DNA of 64,000 nucleotides, from the NCBI RefSeq assembly GCF_026343185.1, contig NZ_JAPEMA010000001.1:2108001-2172000 (forward strand). The letters run 5' to 3'. Shown piece after piece: positions 49,565-60,062 of this stretch. Position numbers and translations under genes: made by a program. The stretch comes from Streptomyces sp. NBC_00091 (GTDB lineage: Bacteria > Actinomycetota > Actinomycetes > Streptomycetales > Streptomycetaceae). Numbering within the stretch: position 1 is the first letter of the stretch; every line of letters starts with the position of its first letter. Below the pieces are notes generated by a model. It ran no database searches. It was not told the DNA's origin and was given only the letters and a program-made list of their open reading frames with translations.

Positions 49565-50680
49565 ATGTCCGATTTCGTACCCGGACTCGAAGGGGTCGTC
49601 GCGTTCGAGACGGAGATCGCCGAGCCCGACAAGGAAGGCGGATCGCTCCGCTACCGCGGGGTCGACATCGAAGACCTGGTCGGCCACGTCTCCTTCGGGA
49701 ACGTCTGGGGCCTCCTGGTCGACGGTGCGTTCAACCCCGGGCTGCCGGCCGCCGAGCCCTTCCCGATCCCGGTGCACTCCGGCGACATCCGCGTCGACGT
49801 GCAGTCCGCGCTCGCCATGCTCGCCCCCGTGTGGGGTCTGAAACCGCTCCTCGACATCGACGTGGAGACGGCCCGTGACGACCTCGCCCGGGCCGCCGTC
49901 ATGGCCCTGTCGTACGTCGCCCAGTCCGCCCGCGGCCAGGGCCTGCCGATGGTCCCGCAGCGCGAGATCGACAAGGCCGAGTCCGTGGTCGAGCGGTTCA
50001 TGATCCGCTGGCGCGGCGAGCCCGACCCCAAGCACGTCAAGGCCGTCGACGCCTACTGGACCTCCGCCGCCGAGCACGGCATGAACGCCTCCACCTTCAC
50101 CGCCCGCGTCATCGCCTCCACCGGCGCGGACGTCGCGGCGGCGCTGTCCGGCGCGGTCGGCGCCATGTCCGGCCCGCTGCACGGCGGCGCCCCCTCCCGC
50201 GTCCTCGGCATGATCGAGGAGATCGAGCGCACCGGCGACGCCGTGGCGTACGTGAAGAAGGCCCTGGACAAGGGCGAGCGGCTGATGGGCTTCGGCCACC
50301 GCGTGTACCGGGCCGAGGACCCCCGCGCCCGCGTCCTGCGGCGCACCGCCAAGGAGCTGGACGCCCCGCGCTACGAGGTGGCCGCCGCCCTGGAGAAGGC
50401 CGCCCTCGAGGAGCTGCACGCGCGCCGCCCCGACCGGGTGCTCGCCACCAACGTGGAGTTCTGGGCCGCGATCATGCTGGACTTCGCGGAGGTCCCGGCG
50501 CACATGTTCACCTCCATGTTCAGCTGCGCCCGTACCGCCGGCTGGTCGGCGCACATCCTGGAGCAGAAGCGCACGGGCCGCCTGGTGCGCCCGTCGGCCC
50601 GCTACGTCGGCCCGGGCCGGCGCGACCCGCGCGACATCGAGGGCTACTCCACCATCACGGACCTCGCCGGGAACGCCTGA
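49565..50680 (+). CDS. Citrate synthase 2 (citrate/methylcitrate synthase-like)
   Basis: A 371-aa citrate synthase-type enzyme. The N-terminal PGLEGVVAFETEIAEPD, catalytic His region GAMSGPLHGGAPS and GFGHRVYRAEDPR, and the Asp region in LDFAEVPAHMFTSMFSCARTAGW are all present. It condenses acetyl-CoA (or propionyl-CoA) with oxaloacetate. The short form resembles the second citrate synthase of Streptomyces. A strong terminator follows. The gene pair pdxH-citrate synthase is a familiar Streptomyces arrangement. Confidence 0.93.
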   Translation: MSDFVPGLEGVVAFETEIAEPDKEGGSLRYRGVDIEDLVGHVSFGNVWGLLVDGAFNPGLPAAEPFPIPVHSGDIRVDVQSALAMLAPVWGLKPLLDIDVETARDDLARAAVMALSYVAQSARGQGLPMVPQREIDKAESVVERFMIRWRGEPDPKHVKAVDAYWTSAAEHGMNASTFTARVIASTGADVAAALSGAVGAMSGPLHGGAPSRVLGMIEEIERTGDAVAYVKKALDKGERLMGFGHRVYRAEDPRARVLRRTAKELDAPRYEVAAALEKAALEELHARRPDRVLATNVEFWAAIMLDFAEVPAHMFTSMFSCARTAGWSAHILEQKRTGRLVRPSARYVGPGRRDPRDIEGYSTITDLAGNA

Positions 50681-50702
50681 CCCCCGCCGGTCCCGGCTCC
50701 CT

Positions 50703-50735
50703 GGGCGCCGCACCCCGACCGGGGGTGCGGCGCCC
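50703..50735. terminator. Bidirectional terminator after citrate synthase
   Basis: A perfect 14-bp stem (GGGCGCCGCACCCC / GGGGTGCGGCGCCC) with a short loop lies between the convergent citrate synthase and TetR genes and can serve both. Confidence 0.75.
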
Positions 50736-50753
50736 ACGCGCGTTCCGGGGCGC

Positions 50754-51347
50754 TCAGCCCAGGGCGGCCTCGACCATCCGCGACCACTGGGCCACCACCC
50801 GGGCCCGGCGGGCCGTGTCGTCGGTCAGCACGTTGGCCAGGCCCAGACCCCGGGCCATGTCGAGGAGGCCCTGCACGGTCTCCCGTACGCCGGGCACCGA
50901 CTCGTCCGCGCCCAGCAGCTCGACGGCGATCCGGTGGGTCTCCCGGCCGACCCGGGCCTCCAGCTCGACGACCTGGGGGCGCAGCTGCTCCTCGTTGGAG
51001 GCGGCGACCCACAGCTGGAGCGCGGCGCGGAACAGGGCGCCGGTGTACAGGTCGACCAGGGCCTCGACCACCGCCGGACGCGGGGCCGGGGCGGCCTGGA
51101 ACAGCTCTCTCAGGGCGGTGGATCGCTCCTCGGAGACGTACTCGACGGCGGCGGTGAAGAGGGACTCGCGGGTCGGGAAGTGGTGCTGGGCGGCGCCGCG
51201 CGAGACCCCGGCGCGCTCGGCGACGACCGCGACGGTGGAGCCCGCCCAGCCGTGTTCGGCGAGGCAGGAGACGGCCGCCTCCAGGAGGTGGCGCCGGGTG
51301 ACCCGGCTGCGCGCCTGCTTGGGGACGGCGCCGGTCACCGTACCCAT
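50754..51347 (-). CDS. TetR-family regulator of the acyl-CoA operon
   Basis: A 197-aa TetR protein. The HTH is in VAVVAERAGVSRGAAQHHFP (about 40-60). The C-terminal ligand domain is of the generic AcrR type. The start overlaps the enoyl-CoA hydratase end by 13 bases, so it is the last gene of the long reverse operon and likely its regulator, sensing an acyl-CoA intermediate. A candidate binding palindrome lies upstream of the operon at 59839-59850. Confidence 0.85.
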   Translation of the reverse strand: MGTVTGAVPKQARSRVTRRHLLEAAVSCLAEHGWAGSTVAVVAERAGVSRGAAQHHFPTRESLFTAAVEYVSEERSTALRELFQAAPAPRPAVVEALVDLYTGALFRAALQLWVAASNEEQLRPQVVELEARVGRETHRIAVELLGADESVPGVRETVQGLLDMARGLGLANVLTDDTARRARVVAQWSRMVEAALG

Positions 51348-52075
51348 GACGGGTCCCGGCGCTCGAAGCGGGCGGTGATGCCCTCGCGGGCCTCGTCGGA
51401 GGCGAAGAGGCGCGCGGAGAGTTCCGTCAGGCGGGCGCCGTCGCGGTCCAGGGCCTCGCGCACCCCGGCGGCGACCATGGCCTTGGTCTCGGCGAGGGCC
51501 TGCGGGGAGGCCTTGCGCAGTCCGTCGAGGACCGGGGTCAGGGCCGCGTCGACGTCCTCCCCCGTGTGCAGGGTGAGCAGCCCCATGCGGGTGGCCTCGG
51601 CGGCGTCGAAGGCCTCGGCGGTCAGGAAGTAGCGGGAGGCCGCGCGCGGGTCGAGGCGCGGCAGCAGGGTCATCGAGATCACGGCGGGGGCCAGGCCCAG
51701 GTGGGTCTCGGTGAAGGCGTACGTGGACTGCGGCCCGGCGGCGGCGATGTCGCAGGCGCCGAGCAGGCCGAGGCCGCCGGCCCGTACGTGCCCGGTGACG
51801 CGGGCGACGACCGGCTTGGGCAGCGCGGTGACCTCGCGCAGCAGGGCGAGGAAGTCGGCGGGGTCGCAGGGGGACTTCAGGTCGGCGCCGGCGCAGAAGG
51901 TGTTGCCCGTGTGGGTGAGCTGCACGGCCCGTGCCCCGGGGTCCGCGCCCGCCGCCGCGAGGGCCGCGCGCAGCTCGCCGACGAGCTGCGCGGAGAGCGC
52001 GTTGCGGTTGGCCGGGGAGTCGAGGGTGAGCGTGGTGATGCCGGTCGCCCGGGCGGCGTGCACGAGTGGGGCCAT
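51335..52075 (-). CDS. Enoyl-CoA hydratase/isomerase family protein
   Basis: A 246-aa crotonase-fold enzyme. The CoA-binding segment NTFCAGADLKS, oxyanion-hole GHVRAGGLGLLGACD and later ETHLGLAPAVIS match the family. The usual first catalytic Glu position is weak, so it may be a hydratase of methylglutaconyl- or isohexenylglutaconyl-type substrate. The ATG at 52075 has GGAGGAG upstream. Its operon neighbours are a TetR gene downstream and an acyl-CoA dehydrogenase about 415 bases upstream. Confidence 0.87.
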   Translation of the reverse strand: MAPLVHAARATGITTLTLDSPANRNALSAQLVGELRAALAAAGADPGARAVQLTHTGNTFCAGADLKSPCDPADFLALLREVTALPKPVVARVTGHVRAGGLGLLGACDIAAAGPQSTYAFTETHLGLAPAVISMTLLPRLDPRAASRYFLTAEAFDAAEATRMGLLTLHTGEDVDAALTPVLDGLRKASPQALAETKAMVAAGVREALDRDGARLTELSARLFASDEAREGITARFERRDPSWVR

Positions 52076-52300
52076 GTCTCCTCCGGAGGGGGTACGGGTG
52101 GGGCGGGATCCTCCCGGCCGGGGTCCCTGCCCCGGCCGGATCCCTGCCCCGGCCGGGCGCTCCGGCGGGCGCCCCTCGGGGGAGGGTACGCGGCTCCCCC
52201 GGCCCCCGCCCAAGCGCGGGCGGGCGGGGGCCGGGCCTCCGGGCCGGGTGTCACCCGAAAGAAAGCTCCCGCGAACGATGCTCTTGGGAAACGGGGCTCC

Positions 52301-52492
52301 TAGGCCCTGTCGTCAAAGTAGCGCCGGTAAGGCCCGCGGCGTCCGGTGCCGTGCATCGCAAGGCGGAGGAGCTCCCGAGTACTGGACGTACTTGGGTGCT
52401 CCGACAACGCGGCGAGGTGCGGTGCCGGGCGTCGCGGGCCTGGGGGCACCTCCCAGCGGTAGCTGGGGGAGGGACTTTGACGACAGGGCCTA
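52301..52492. mobile_element. 192-bp MITE with 19-bp terminal inverted repeats
   Basis: TAGGCCCTGTCGTCAAAGT at the left end is exactly repeated in inverted form at 52474-52492. Both ends carry CTAG (52300-52303 and 52490-52493), the target duplication of IS5-type elements. Sub-terminal segments (AGGCCCGCGGCGTCC left, and its imperfect inverse near 52435) and a central palindrome let the whole element fold as a long hairpin. It contains no gene. The right end includes the stop codon of the acyl-CoA dehydrogenase. Confidence 0.85.
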
Positions 52493-53650
52493 GTACGACT
52501 TGGGCAGGCCCAGGGTCTGGTGGGACACGAAGTTGAGGATCATCTCCCGGCTCACGGGGGCGATCCGCGAGACCCGGGCGGCGGTGATCAGCGAGGCCAG
52601 CCCGTACTCGCGGGTGAGGCCGTTGCCGCCCAGGGTGTGCACGGCCTGGTCCACCGCGCGGACGCAGGCCTCACCGGCCGCGTACTTGGCCATGTTCGCG
52701 GCCTCCCCGGCCCCCATGTCGTCGCCCGCGTCGTACAGATGGGCGGCCTTCTGCATCATCAGGCGGGCCAGTTCCAGCTCGATGTGGGCGGCGGCCAGCG
52801 GGTGGGCGACGGCCTGGTGGGCGCCGATGGGCTCCTTCCACACCTGGCGGGTCTTCGCGTACTCCACGCCCTTGGCCAGGGCGTAGCGGCCCATGCCGAT
52901 GGCGAAGGCGGCCGTCATGATCCGCTCCGGGTTGAGTCCGGCGAACAGCTGGAGCAGGCCCGCGTCCTCGTCGCCGACCAGCGCCTCGGCCGGCAGCCGT
53001 ACGTCCTCCAGCACCAGCTCGAACTGCTTCTCCGCCGCCTGGAGTTCCATGTCGATGACCGAGCGGGTGAAGCCGGGGGTGTCCCTCGGAACGATGAACA
53101 GGCAGGGCTTCAGCCGTCCGGTGCGGGCGTCCTCCGTGCGGCCGACGACGAGGGTGGCGTCGGCGATGTCCACGCCGGAGATGAAGACCTTCCGGCCGCT
53201 GAGCACCCACTCCTGCCCGTCCCGGCGGGCCGTGGTGGTGATGCGGTGGGAGTTGGACCCGGCGTCGGGTTCGGTGATCCCGAAGGCCATGGTGCGGCTG
53301 CCGTCGGCGAGGCCGGGCAGCCAGGCCCGCTTCTGGGCCTCGGTGCCGAAGCGGGCGATGACCGTGCCGCAGATGGCCGGCGAGACCACCATCATCAGCA
53401 GGGGGCAGCCCGCCGCGCCCAGCTCCTCCAGGACGATGGAGAGTTCGGCGATGCCGCCGCCCCCGCCGCCGTACTCCTCGGGGAGGTTGACTCCGAGGTA
53501 GCCGAGCTTGGCGGCGTCTGCCCACAGCTCGTCGGGGTGTCCGCCCTCGCGGGCGACGCGGGCGAGGTACTCGCGGCCGTACTTCTGGCCGAGCGCGGCG
53601 ACGGCCGTGCGCAGGGCCTTGTGTTCTTCGGACTCGATGGTGGGGCTCAT
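52490..53650 (-). CDS. Acyl-CoA dehydrogenase
   Basis: A 386-aa acyl-CoA dehydrogenase. GITEPDAGSNSHRI and LSGRKVFISG lie in the beta domain, and the end of the fold is VSREMILNFVSHQTLGLP. The Gly-rich run EYGGGGGGIAEL near residue 65 is notable. The likely substrate is isovaleryl-, citronellyl- or a related branched acyl-CoA, given the carboxylase neighbours. The ATG overlaps the upstream carboxylase stop (ATGA). The stop codon TAG lies inside the CTAG target site of a MITE, so the coding sequence is complete. Confidence 0.92.
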   Translation of the reverse strand: MSPTIESEEHKALRTAVAALGQKYGREYLARVAREGGHPDELWADAAKLGYLGVNLPEEYGGGGGGIAELSIVLEELGAAGCPLLMMVVSPAICGTVIARFGTEAQKRAWLPGLADGSRTMAFGITEPDAGSNSHRITTTARRDGQEWVLSGRKVFISGVDIADATLVVGRTEDARTGRLKPCLFIVPRDTPGFTRSVIDMELQAAEKQFELVLEDVRLPAEALVGDEDAGLLQLFAGLNPERIMTAAFAIGMGRYALAKGVEYAKTRQVWKEPIGAHQAVAHPLAAAHIELELARLMMQKAAHLYDAGDDMGAGEAANMAKYAAGEACVRAVDQAVHTLGGNGLTREYGLASLITAARVSRIAPVSREMILNFVSHQTLGLPKSY

Positions 53651-55596
53651 GACTGCGGTTCCTCCTGTGCTTCCTGGACCACGGCGAGCAGGGCGCCGAA
53701 CTCGACCTGTCGGCCGGTGACGGCGTGGAGCGCGGTGAGCGTGCCGGAGGCGGGAGCGAGGATGCGGTGCTCCATCTTCATGGCCTCCAGCCAGAGCAGG
53801 GGCTGCCCGGCGGTGACGGCGCTGCCGGGGGCGAGGCCCTCGGCCACGCGGACGACGGTGCCGGGCATGGGGGCGAGCAGGGATCCCGGTTCGGTGCGGT
53901 CCTGGGGATCGGGGAACCGGGGGACGGGGACCAGGGTGTGGGCGCCGAGCACGGAATCCACGTAGACCTCGCGCACACCGGCGGTGTTCGAATTACGTTT
54001 CACGTGGAACACGCGCCGGACTCCGCCGACTTCGAGGGTGACGGCCTCGGGGGTGGCGGCCAGGACACGGACGCCCGGCTCGTCCACGGGCGCGTAGCGG
54101 GCCTCGTACTCGGCGCCGGCCACGGTGTACCGGCGGCTCTGCGGCTGGGAGCGGAGGTTGCGCCAGCCGCCGAGGCGGGCGGCGAGCGGGGCGCCGGGGG
54201 CCGGGGCCGCCTCGGCGAGGGCGGCGGCCAGGACGGACAGGCGGGGGGCGGGGGCGGCTTCGACGAGGGCGTCGAGGTGGCGCTCGTAGAAGCCGGTGTC
54301 GAGCCGGCCGGCGGTGAACTCCGGGTGCCGCAGGGAACGTACGAGCAGCTCGCGGTTGGTGGTCAGGCCGTGGATCCGGGCCCGGGACAGGGCGTCCGCG
54401 AGGAGGCGGACCGCTTCGGCGCGGGTGGGCGCGTGGGCGACGACCTTGGCCAGCATCGGGTCGTAGTGGATGCCGACCGTGTCCCCGGCGGTGAAACCGG
54501 TGTCGACGCGGACCTGGCCGGGGACCTCGAGGGTGTGCAGCACCCCGGTCTGCGGCCGCCAGTCCCGGGCGGGGTCCTCCGCGTAGAGGCGGGCCTCGAC
54601 GGCGTGGCCGGCGGGCCGCGGCGGGGTGGGGGGCAGGGCGGCGCCCTCGGCGATCCGCAGCTGGAGCGCCACCAGGTCCAGGCCGAAGACGGCCTCGGTG
54701 ACGGGGTGTTCCACCTGGAGGCGGGTGTTCATCTCCAGGAAGTACGGGCGGCCGTCGGCGCCGACGAGGAACTCGACCGTGCCCGCGCCCCGGTACGAGA
54801 CGGCCCGGGCGGCAGCCACGGCGGCGCCGTGGAGGCGCTCGCGCAGGGCTTCCGGCAGGCCGGGGGCCGGGGCCTCCTCGATGACCTTCTGGTGGCGGCG
54901 CTGGAGGGAGCAGTCGCGGGTGCCCAGCGCCCAGACGGTGCCGTGGGCGTCGGCGAGGACCTGCACCTCGACGTGGCGGCCGCGCTCCACGTACGGCTCG
55001 GCGAAGACCTCGTCGTCCCCGAAGGCCGACAGGGCCTCGGCGCGGGCCGCGTCGAGGGACTCCTTGAGGGAGTCGAGGTCCCGTACGACGCGCATCCCGC
55101 GGCCTCCGCCGCCCGCGGCGGCCTTCAGCAGCAGGGGCAGGTCAGCGGCGGCGGCGGCGGCCGGGTCGACGGGCTCCAGCAGCGGTACCCCGGCGGCCCT
55201 CATGAGGTCCTTGGCCCGGGTCTTGGAGGCCATGGCCTCGATGGCCTCGGGCGGCGGGCCGACCCAGGTCAGGCCGGCGTCCCGGACCCGGCGGGCGAAG
55301 TCGGCGTTCTCGGAGAGGAAGCCGTACCCGGGGTGGACGGCGTCCGCGCCCGCCGCGCGGGCCGCCTCGATCAGCAGCCCGGCGCGCAGGTAGGTGTCGC
55401 CGGGGGCGGCCCCGGGCAGGCGTACGGCCGCGTCGGCGGAGCGGACGTGCAGGGCGTCGGCGTCGGGATCGGAGTGGACGGCGACCGTGGCCAGGCCCAG
55501 CGCACGGGCCGTGCGGAAGATCCGGACGGCGATCTCGCCCCGGTTGGCGACGAGGAGGGAGGTGATCGGGTTCTGCGAGGTGGTCGGACTGGTCAT
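53647..55596 (-). CDS. Acyl-CoA carboxylase alpha subunit (biotin carboxylase + BCCP)
   Basis: A 649-aa biotin-dependent subunit. The biotin carboxylase domain starts SLLVANRGEIAVRIFRTARA, the ATP-grasp loop is KAAAGGGGRGMRVV and EMNTRLQVEHPVTE is the catalytic core. The C-terminal BCCP carries the biotinylation motif EAMKMEH. With the carboxyltransferase next to it, it should carboxylate a branched acyl-CoA such as methylcrotonyl- or geranyl-CoA. A parS-like sequence lies within the gene. The ATG at 55596 follows the carboxyltransferase by eight bases. Confidence 0.92.
   Translation of the reverse strand: MTSPTTSQNPITSLLVANRGEIAVRIFRTARALGLATVAVHSDPDADALHVRSADAAVRLPGAAPGDTYLRAGLLIEAARAAGADAVHPGYGFLSENADFARRVRDAGLTWVGPPPEAIEAMASKTRAKDLMRAAGVPLLEPVDPAAAAAADLPLLLKAAAGGGGRGMRVVRDLDSLKESLDAARAEALSAFGDDEVFAEPYVERGRHVEVQVLADAHGTVWALGTRDCSLQRRHQKVIEEAPAPGLPEALRERLHGAAVAAARAVSYRGAGTVEFLVGADGRPYFLEMNTRLQVEHPVTEAVFGLDLVALQLRIAEGAALPPTPPRPAGHAVEARLYAEDPARDWRPQTGVLHTLEVPGQVRVDTGFTAGDTVGIHYDPMLAKVVAHAPTRAEAVRLLADALSRARIHGLTTNRELLVRSLRHPEFTAGRLDTGFYERHLDALVEAAPAPRLSVLAAALAEAAPAPGAPLAARLGGWRNLRSQPQSRRYTVAGAEYEARYAPVDEPGVRVLAATPEAVTLEVGGVRRVFHVKRNSNTAGVREVYVDSVLGAHTLVPVPRFPDPQDRTEPGSLLAPMPGTVVRVAEGLAPGSAVTAGQPLLWLEAMKMEHRILAPASGTLTALHAVTGRQVEFGALLAVVQEAQEEPQS
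53997..54010. other. parS-like palindrome inside the biotin carboxylase gene
   Basis: GTTTCACGTGGAAC differs from the Streptomyces parS core GTTTCACGTGAAAC at one base. It sits in coding sequence (encoding FHVKR on the reverse strand) at the start of the BCCP-linker region. Single-mismatch parS sites are known near the replication origin of Streptomyces, so it may bind ParB; the distance to oriC is unknown. Confidence 0.5.
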
Positions 55597-55604
55597 CTGC
55601 GGGC

Positions 55605-57199
<1,595 letters not shown>

Positions 57200-57203
<4 letters not shown>

Positions 57204-58984
57204 GGGCCGGTCCCCTCCGGGGTGGGCAGCAGGTGCGTCGGGATGTCGAGGTGGCGGGCGCGCAGCCATTCGCCGAGGGCCTTGGCCTGCGGGTCGAAGC
57301 GGTGGCCGGAGGCGACGCCGTCACCGAGGAGGCCGGGGACGGTGAAGTTCAGGGCGCGCAGTCGCGGCAGCGCGTGGCGGGTGACGGGGAGGCCGGCGGC
57401 CTCGGGGAGCAGCTCCTGGAACAGCTCGACGGTGAGGGTGCGGTCGAGCCAGGCCCAGGCCTCGTCGGTCTCGACCCAGACCCCGACGTTGGCGTCGCCG
57501 CCCTTGTCGCCGCTCCGGGCCCCGGCCACGGCCCCGAGGGGGGCGCGGGTGGTGGGCCCTGCGGGGCTGTCCCCCACCCCGCCCTTCCACCGTTCCCCGG
57601 GGCTCCGCCCCGGACCCCGCTCCTCAAACGCCGGAGGGGCTGAAAGGCCGGGCTCTGAGGCGCGGGGGTCCTGGGACGGAGCGGGCACCGGCAGGCGGGT
57701 GCCGTCGGGGAGGACCGCCACGTGGGGGACCGAGTCCGCCGGGACGAGGGCCGAGGTGAACACCCCGTACGGCTGGCCCGGGCCCGGCGGGGCCGTGACG
57801 TGGAAGCCCGGGTAGCTCGCGAGGGCCAGCTCGACCGCCGCCGAGGTCAGCCCCCGCCCCACCCGATCCGGGGACGGGTCGCGGACCACCAGCCGCAGCA
57901 GGGCGCTCGCCGCCTCCTCGGTGTCCGCGTCCTCGTGGTCCGTACGGGCCAGGGTCCAGCGGACGGAGTCCACCTCCCGCAGGGCGTCGGCGAGTTGTGC
58001 CCGTACCAGGGCGGCCTTGGCTTCGATGTCGAGGCCGGTCAGGACGAAGACGACCTCGTTGCGCCAGCCGCCGAGGCGGGTGACGCCCACCTTGAGGGTG
58101 GTGGGCGGGGGTTCCCCCACGACCCCGCTGATCCGGACCCGGTCGCGGCCGGCGGGGGCGAGGCGGACCGTGTCCAGGCGGGCCGTGACGTCGGGGCCGA
58201 GGTAGCGCACGCCCTGGGTCTCGTACAGGAGCTGGGCGGTGACGGTGCCGGGGGTGACGGCCCCGCCGGTGCCCGGGTGTTTGGTGATGGCCGCCGAGCC
58301 GTCCTCGGAGATCTCCGCGAGCGGGAAACCGGGCCGCCGCACGTCGTGGGCGGTGAAGAACGAGTAGTTGCCGCCGGTGGCCTGGGTGCCGCACTCCAGG
58401 ACGTGTCCCGCGACCACCGCCCCCGCCAGCCGGTCGTACTCCCGCGGGCCCCAGTCGAACCACCAGGCGGCCGGCCCGCTGACCAGCGCCGCGTCCGTGA
58501 CCCGGCCCGTCACGACCACGTCCGCGCCCGCCCGCAGGCAGGCCGTGATCCCCCCGCCGCCGAGGTAGGCATTGGCGGTGAGCACCCCTGCACCCGAGTC
58601 CCCGCGCCCGCCCCCGTCCCCGTACGGCATCAGGTCGTCGCCCTCGACGTGCGCGACGCGGACCGGCACCCCCACCTTCGCGGCCAGCGCCCGCAGCGCC
58701 GCCGCCAGGGCGGCCGGGTTCAGCCCGCCCGCGTTCGCGACGATCCGCACCCCCCGCTCGTGCGCGAGCCCGAGCCCTTCCTCCAGCTGCCGCAGGAAGG
58801 TCTTGGCGTAGCCGAGGTCCGGGTTCTTCAGGCGGTCGCGGCCGAGGATCAGCATGGTGAGCTCGGCGAGGTAGTCGCCGGTCAGCACGTCCAGCGGGCC
58901 GCCGGTCAGCATCTCGCGCACGGCGTCGAACCGGTCTCCGTAGAAGCCGGACGCGTTGCCGATGCGCAGCGCCCGCCGCGTCAC
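57200..58984 (-). CDS. AtuA-like acyclic terpene utilisation protein (DUF1446 family)
   Basis: A 594-aa protein. It starts RIGNASGFYGDRFDAVREML and has LTGDYLAELTMLILGRDR, VVTGRVTDAALVSGP and TGGNYSFF, the hallmarks of the AtuA/DUF1446 family, which accompanies geranyl-CoA carboxylase operons. The C-terminal AtuA-type domain starts AGARSGDKGGDANVGVW. Between the two an unusual Pro/Gly-rich 45-residue insert is encoded by a common Streptomyces intergenic repeat. The GTG at 58984 overlaps the upstream stop (GTGA). Function is still poorly known. Confidence 0.85.
57555..57685. repeat. Streptomyces REP-like repeat inside the atuA-like gene
   Basis: The core CTCCTCAAACGCCGGAGG, with the GGGGCTCCGCCCCGG palindrome beside it (around 57598-57638), matches a repeat I recall from intergenic regions of many Streptomyces. 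Here it lies in frame inside a coding sequence and adds about 45 residues between the two AtuA-family domains. Confidence 0.65.
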
Positions 58985-59784
58985 CGCGACGGCCCCTGCG
59001 GCTCCCGGCCCGGCCCGGCCGGACCCGCGAAGGCCTGGGCGATGCCGAGCCAGCGGTCGGCGTCGGGCCCGGTCGCCGTGAGGCCGAGGTCGGCGCGGTG
59101 GGCGCGCTGGGTGACCAGCAGGCAGAAGTCCAGCGCGGGTCCCGTGACCCGCTGCGGGGCGTCCGCAGGGCCGTACGCCCACACCTGCGCACCCCCCGGG
59201 GCCGTCAGCTCCACCCGGAACTCCCCCTGCGGCGCGGGCAGTCCCCGCACGGCGTACGCGTAGTCGCGCGCCCGCACCCCGATCCGCGCGACGTGCCGCA
59301 GCCGGGCGGTGGGGGTGCGCCGTACGCCGAGCGCGTCGGCGACGTCCTGGCCGTGCGCCCAGGTCTCCATGAGCCGGGCGCTCGCCATGGAGGCGGCCTT
59401 CATCGGGGGCCCGTACCAGGGGAACCGGGTGTCGGGCGCGGCGGCCGCGAGCGCCGCGTCGAGCGCACCGCGCCCGGCCCGCCAGCGCTCCAGCAGCTCC
59501 CCGGGCGCCAGCGCGGCCCCTTGCTCGGCGCCTTCGTCGACGAAGGAGTCGGGGGCCTCCAGCGCCTCATCCACCATCCGCGCGAAGCCCTCGGCGTCGG
59601 TGAGGGAGAGCAGGGCGGCCCGGTCGGTCCAGTGCAGGTGGGCGATCTGGTGGGCGACGCTCCACCCGGGCGCGGGCGTCGGCCCGGCCCACGCGGCCAC
59701 CGGCAACTCCCCCACGAGCGAATCGAGTTCGCGTCCCTCCTCCCGGAGATCGGCGAAGACGGCGACGACGGACGGATCGGGCAC
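58981..59784 (-). CDS. TIGR03084-family/MDMPI-type protein
   Basis: A 267-aa DinB-like protein. It starts PDPSVVAVFADLREEGRELD, carries the family's PAPGWSVAHQIAHLHWTDRAAL segment (His metal ligands) and METWAHGQDVADALG (His, Asp), typical of mycothiol-dependent maleylpyruvate isomerase relatives and of the TIGR03084 group found with acyl-CoA operons. The GTG at 59784 with GGGGAG upstream is preferred. It is the first gene of the long reverse operon. A palindrome upstream may be the TetR operator. Confidence 0.83.
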   Translation of the reverse strand: MPDPSVVAVFADLREEGRELDSLVGELPVAAWAGPTPAPGWSVAHQIAHLHWTDRAALLSLTDAEGFARMVDEALEAPDSFVDEGAEQGAALAPGELLERWRAGRGALDAALAAAAPDTRFPWYGPPMKAASMASARLMETWAHGQDVADALGVRRTPTARLRHVARIGVRARDYAYAVRGLPAPQGEFRVELTAPGGAQVWAYGPADAPQRVTGPALDFCLLVTQRAHRADLGLTATGPDADRWLGIAQAFAGPAGPGREPQGPSR

Positions 59785-59838
59785 GGCGCACTCCCCTCTC
59801 GGCGTGAGGGGAAGCCTGGCACCCTCCACTAAAACAAT

Positions 59839-59850
59839 CAAGCACGCTTG
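59839..59850. promoter_or_regulatory. TetR-type palindrome upstream of the acyl-CoA carboxylase operon
   Basis: CAAGCACGCTTG is a palindrome (CAAGC-AC-GCTTG) with AATCA and TGATT near its ends, 55 bases upstream of the TIGR03084-like gene. AAGCNNGCTT-type sites are common TetR targets in actinobacterial acyl-CoA operons. The TetR gene at the operon's 3' end is the candidate partner. Confidence 0.5.
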
Positions 59851-60062
59851 CATGATTTTTGCCCGGCCGGCAGAGCCCTCAGCATTCTCGACAACGGCCC
59901 TACCACCCATACAAGTTGAGGTGCAGAACACAACCGCGACCCGTTTGTGCGGCACGCTTCGCTCGTCCCGGTGACTCCGGGCATGGCCTCCGCCGGCCTC
60001 GGGGACATACCTCTCGCCGAGAGGCAAGTGCCCACGGCAAGACCGGGAGGAGGACCAGCTCG

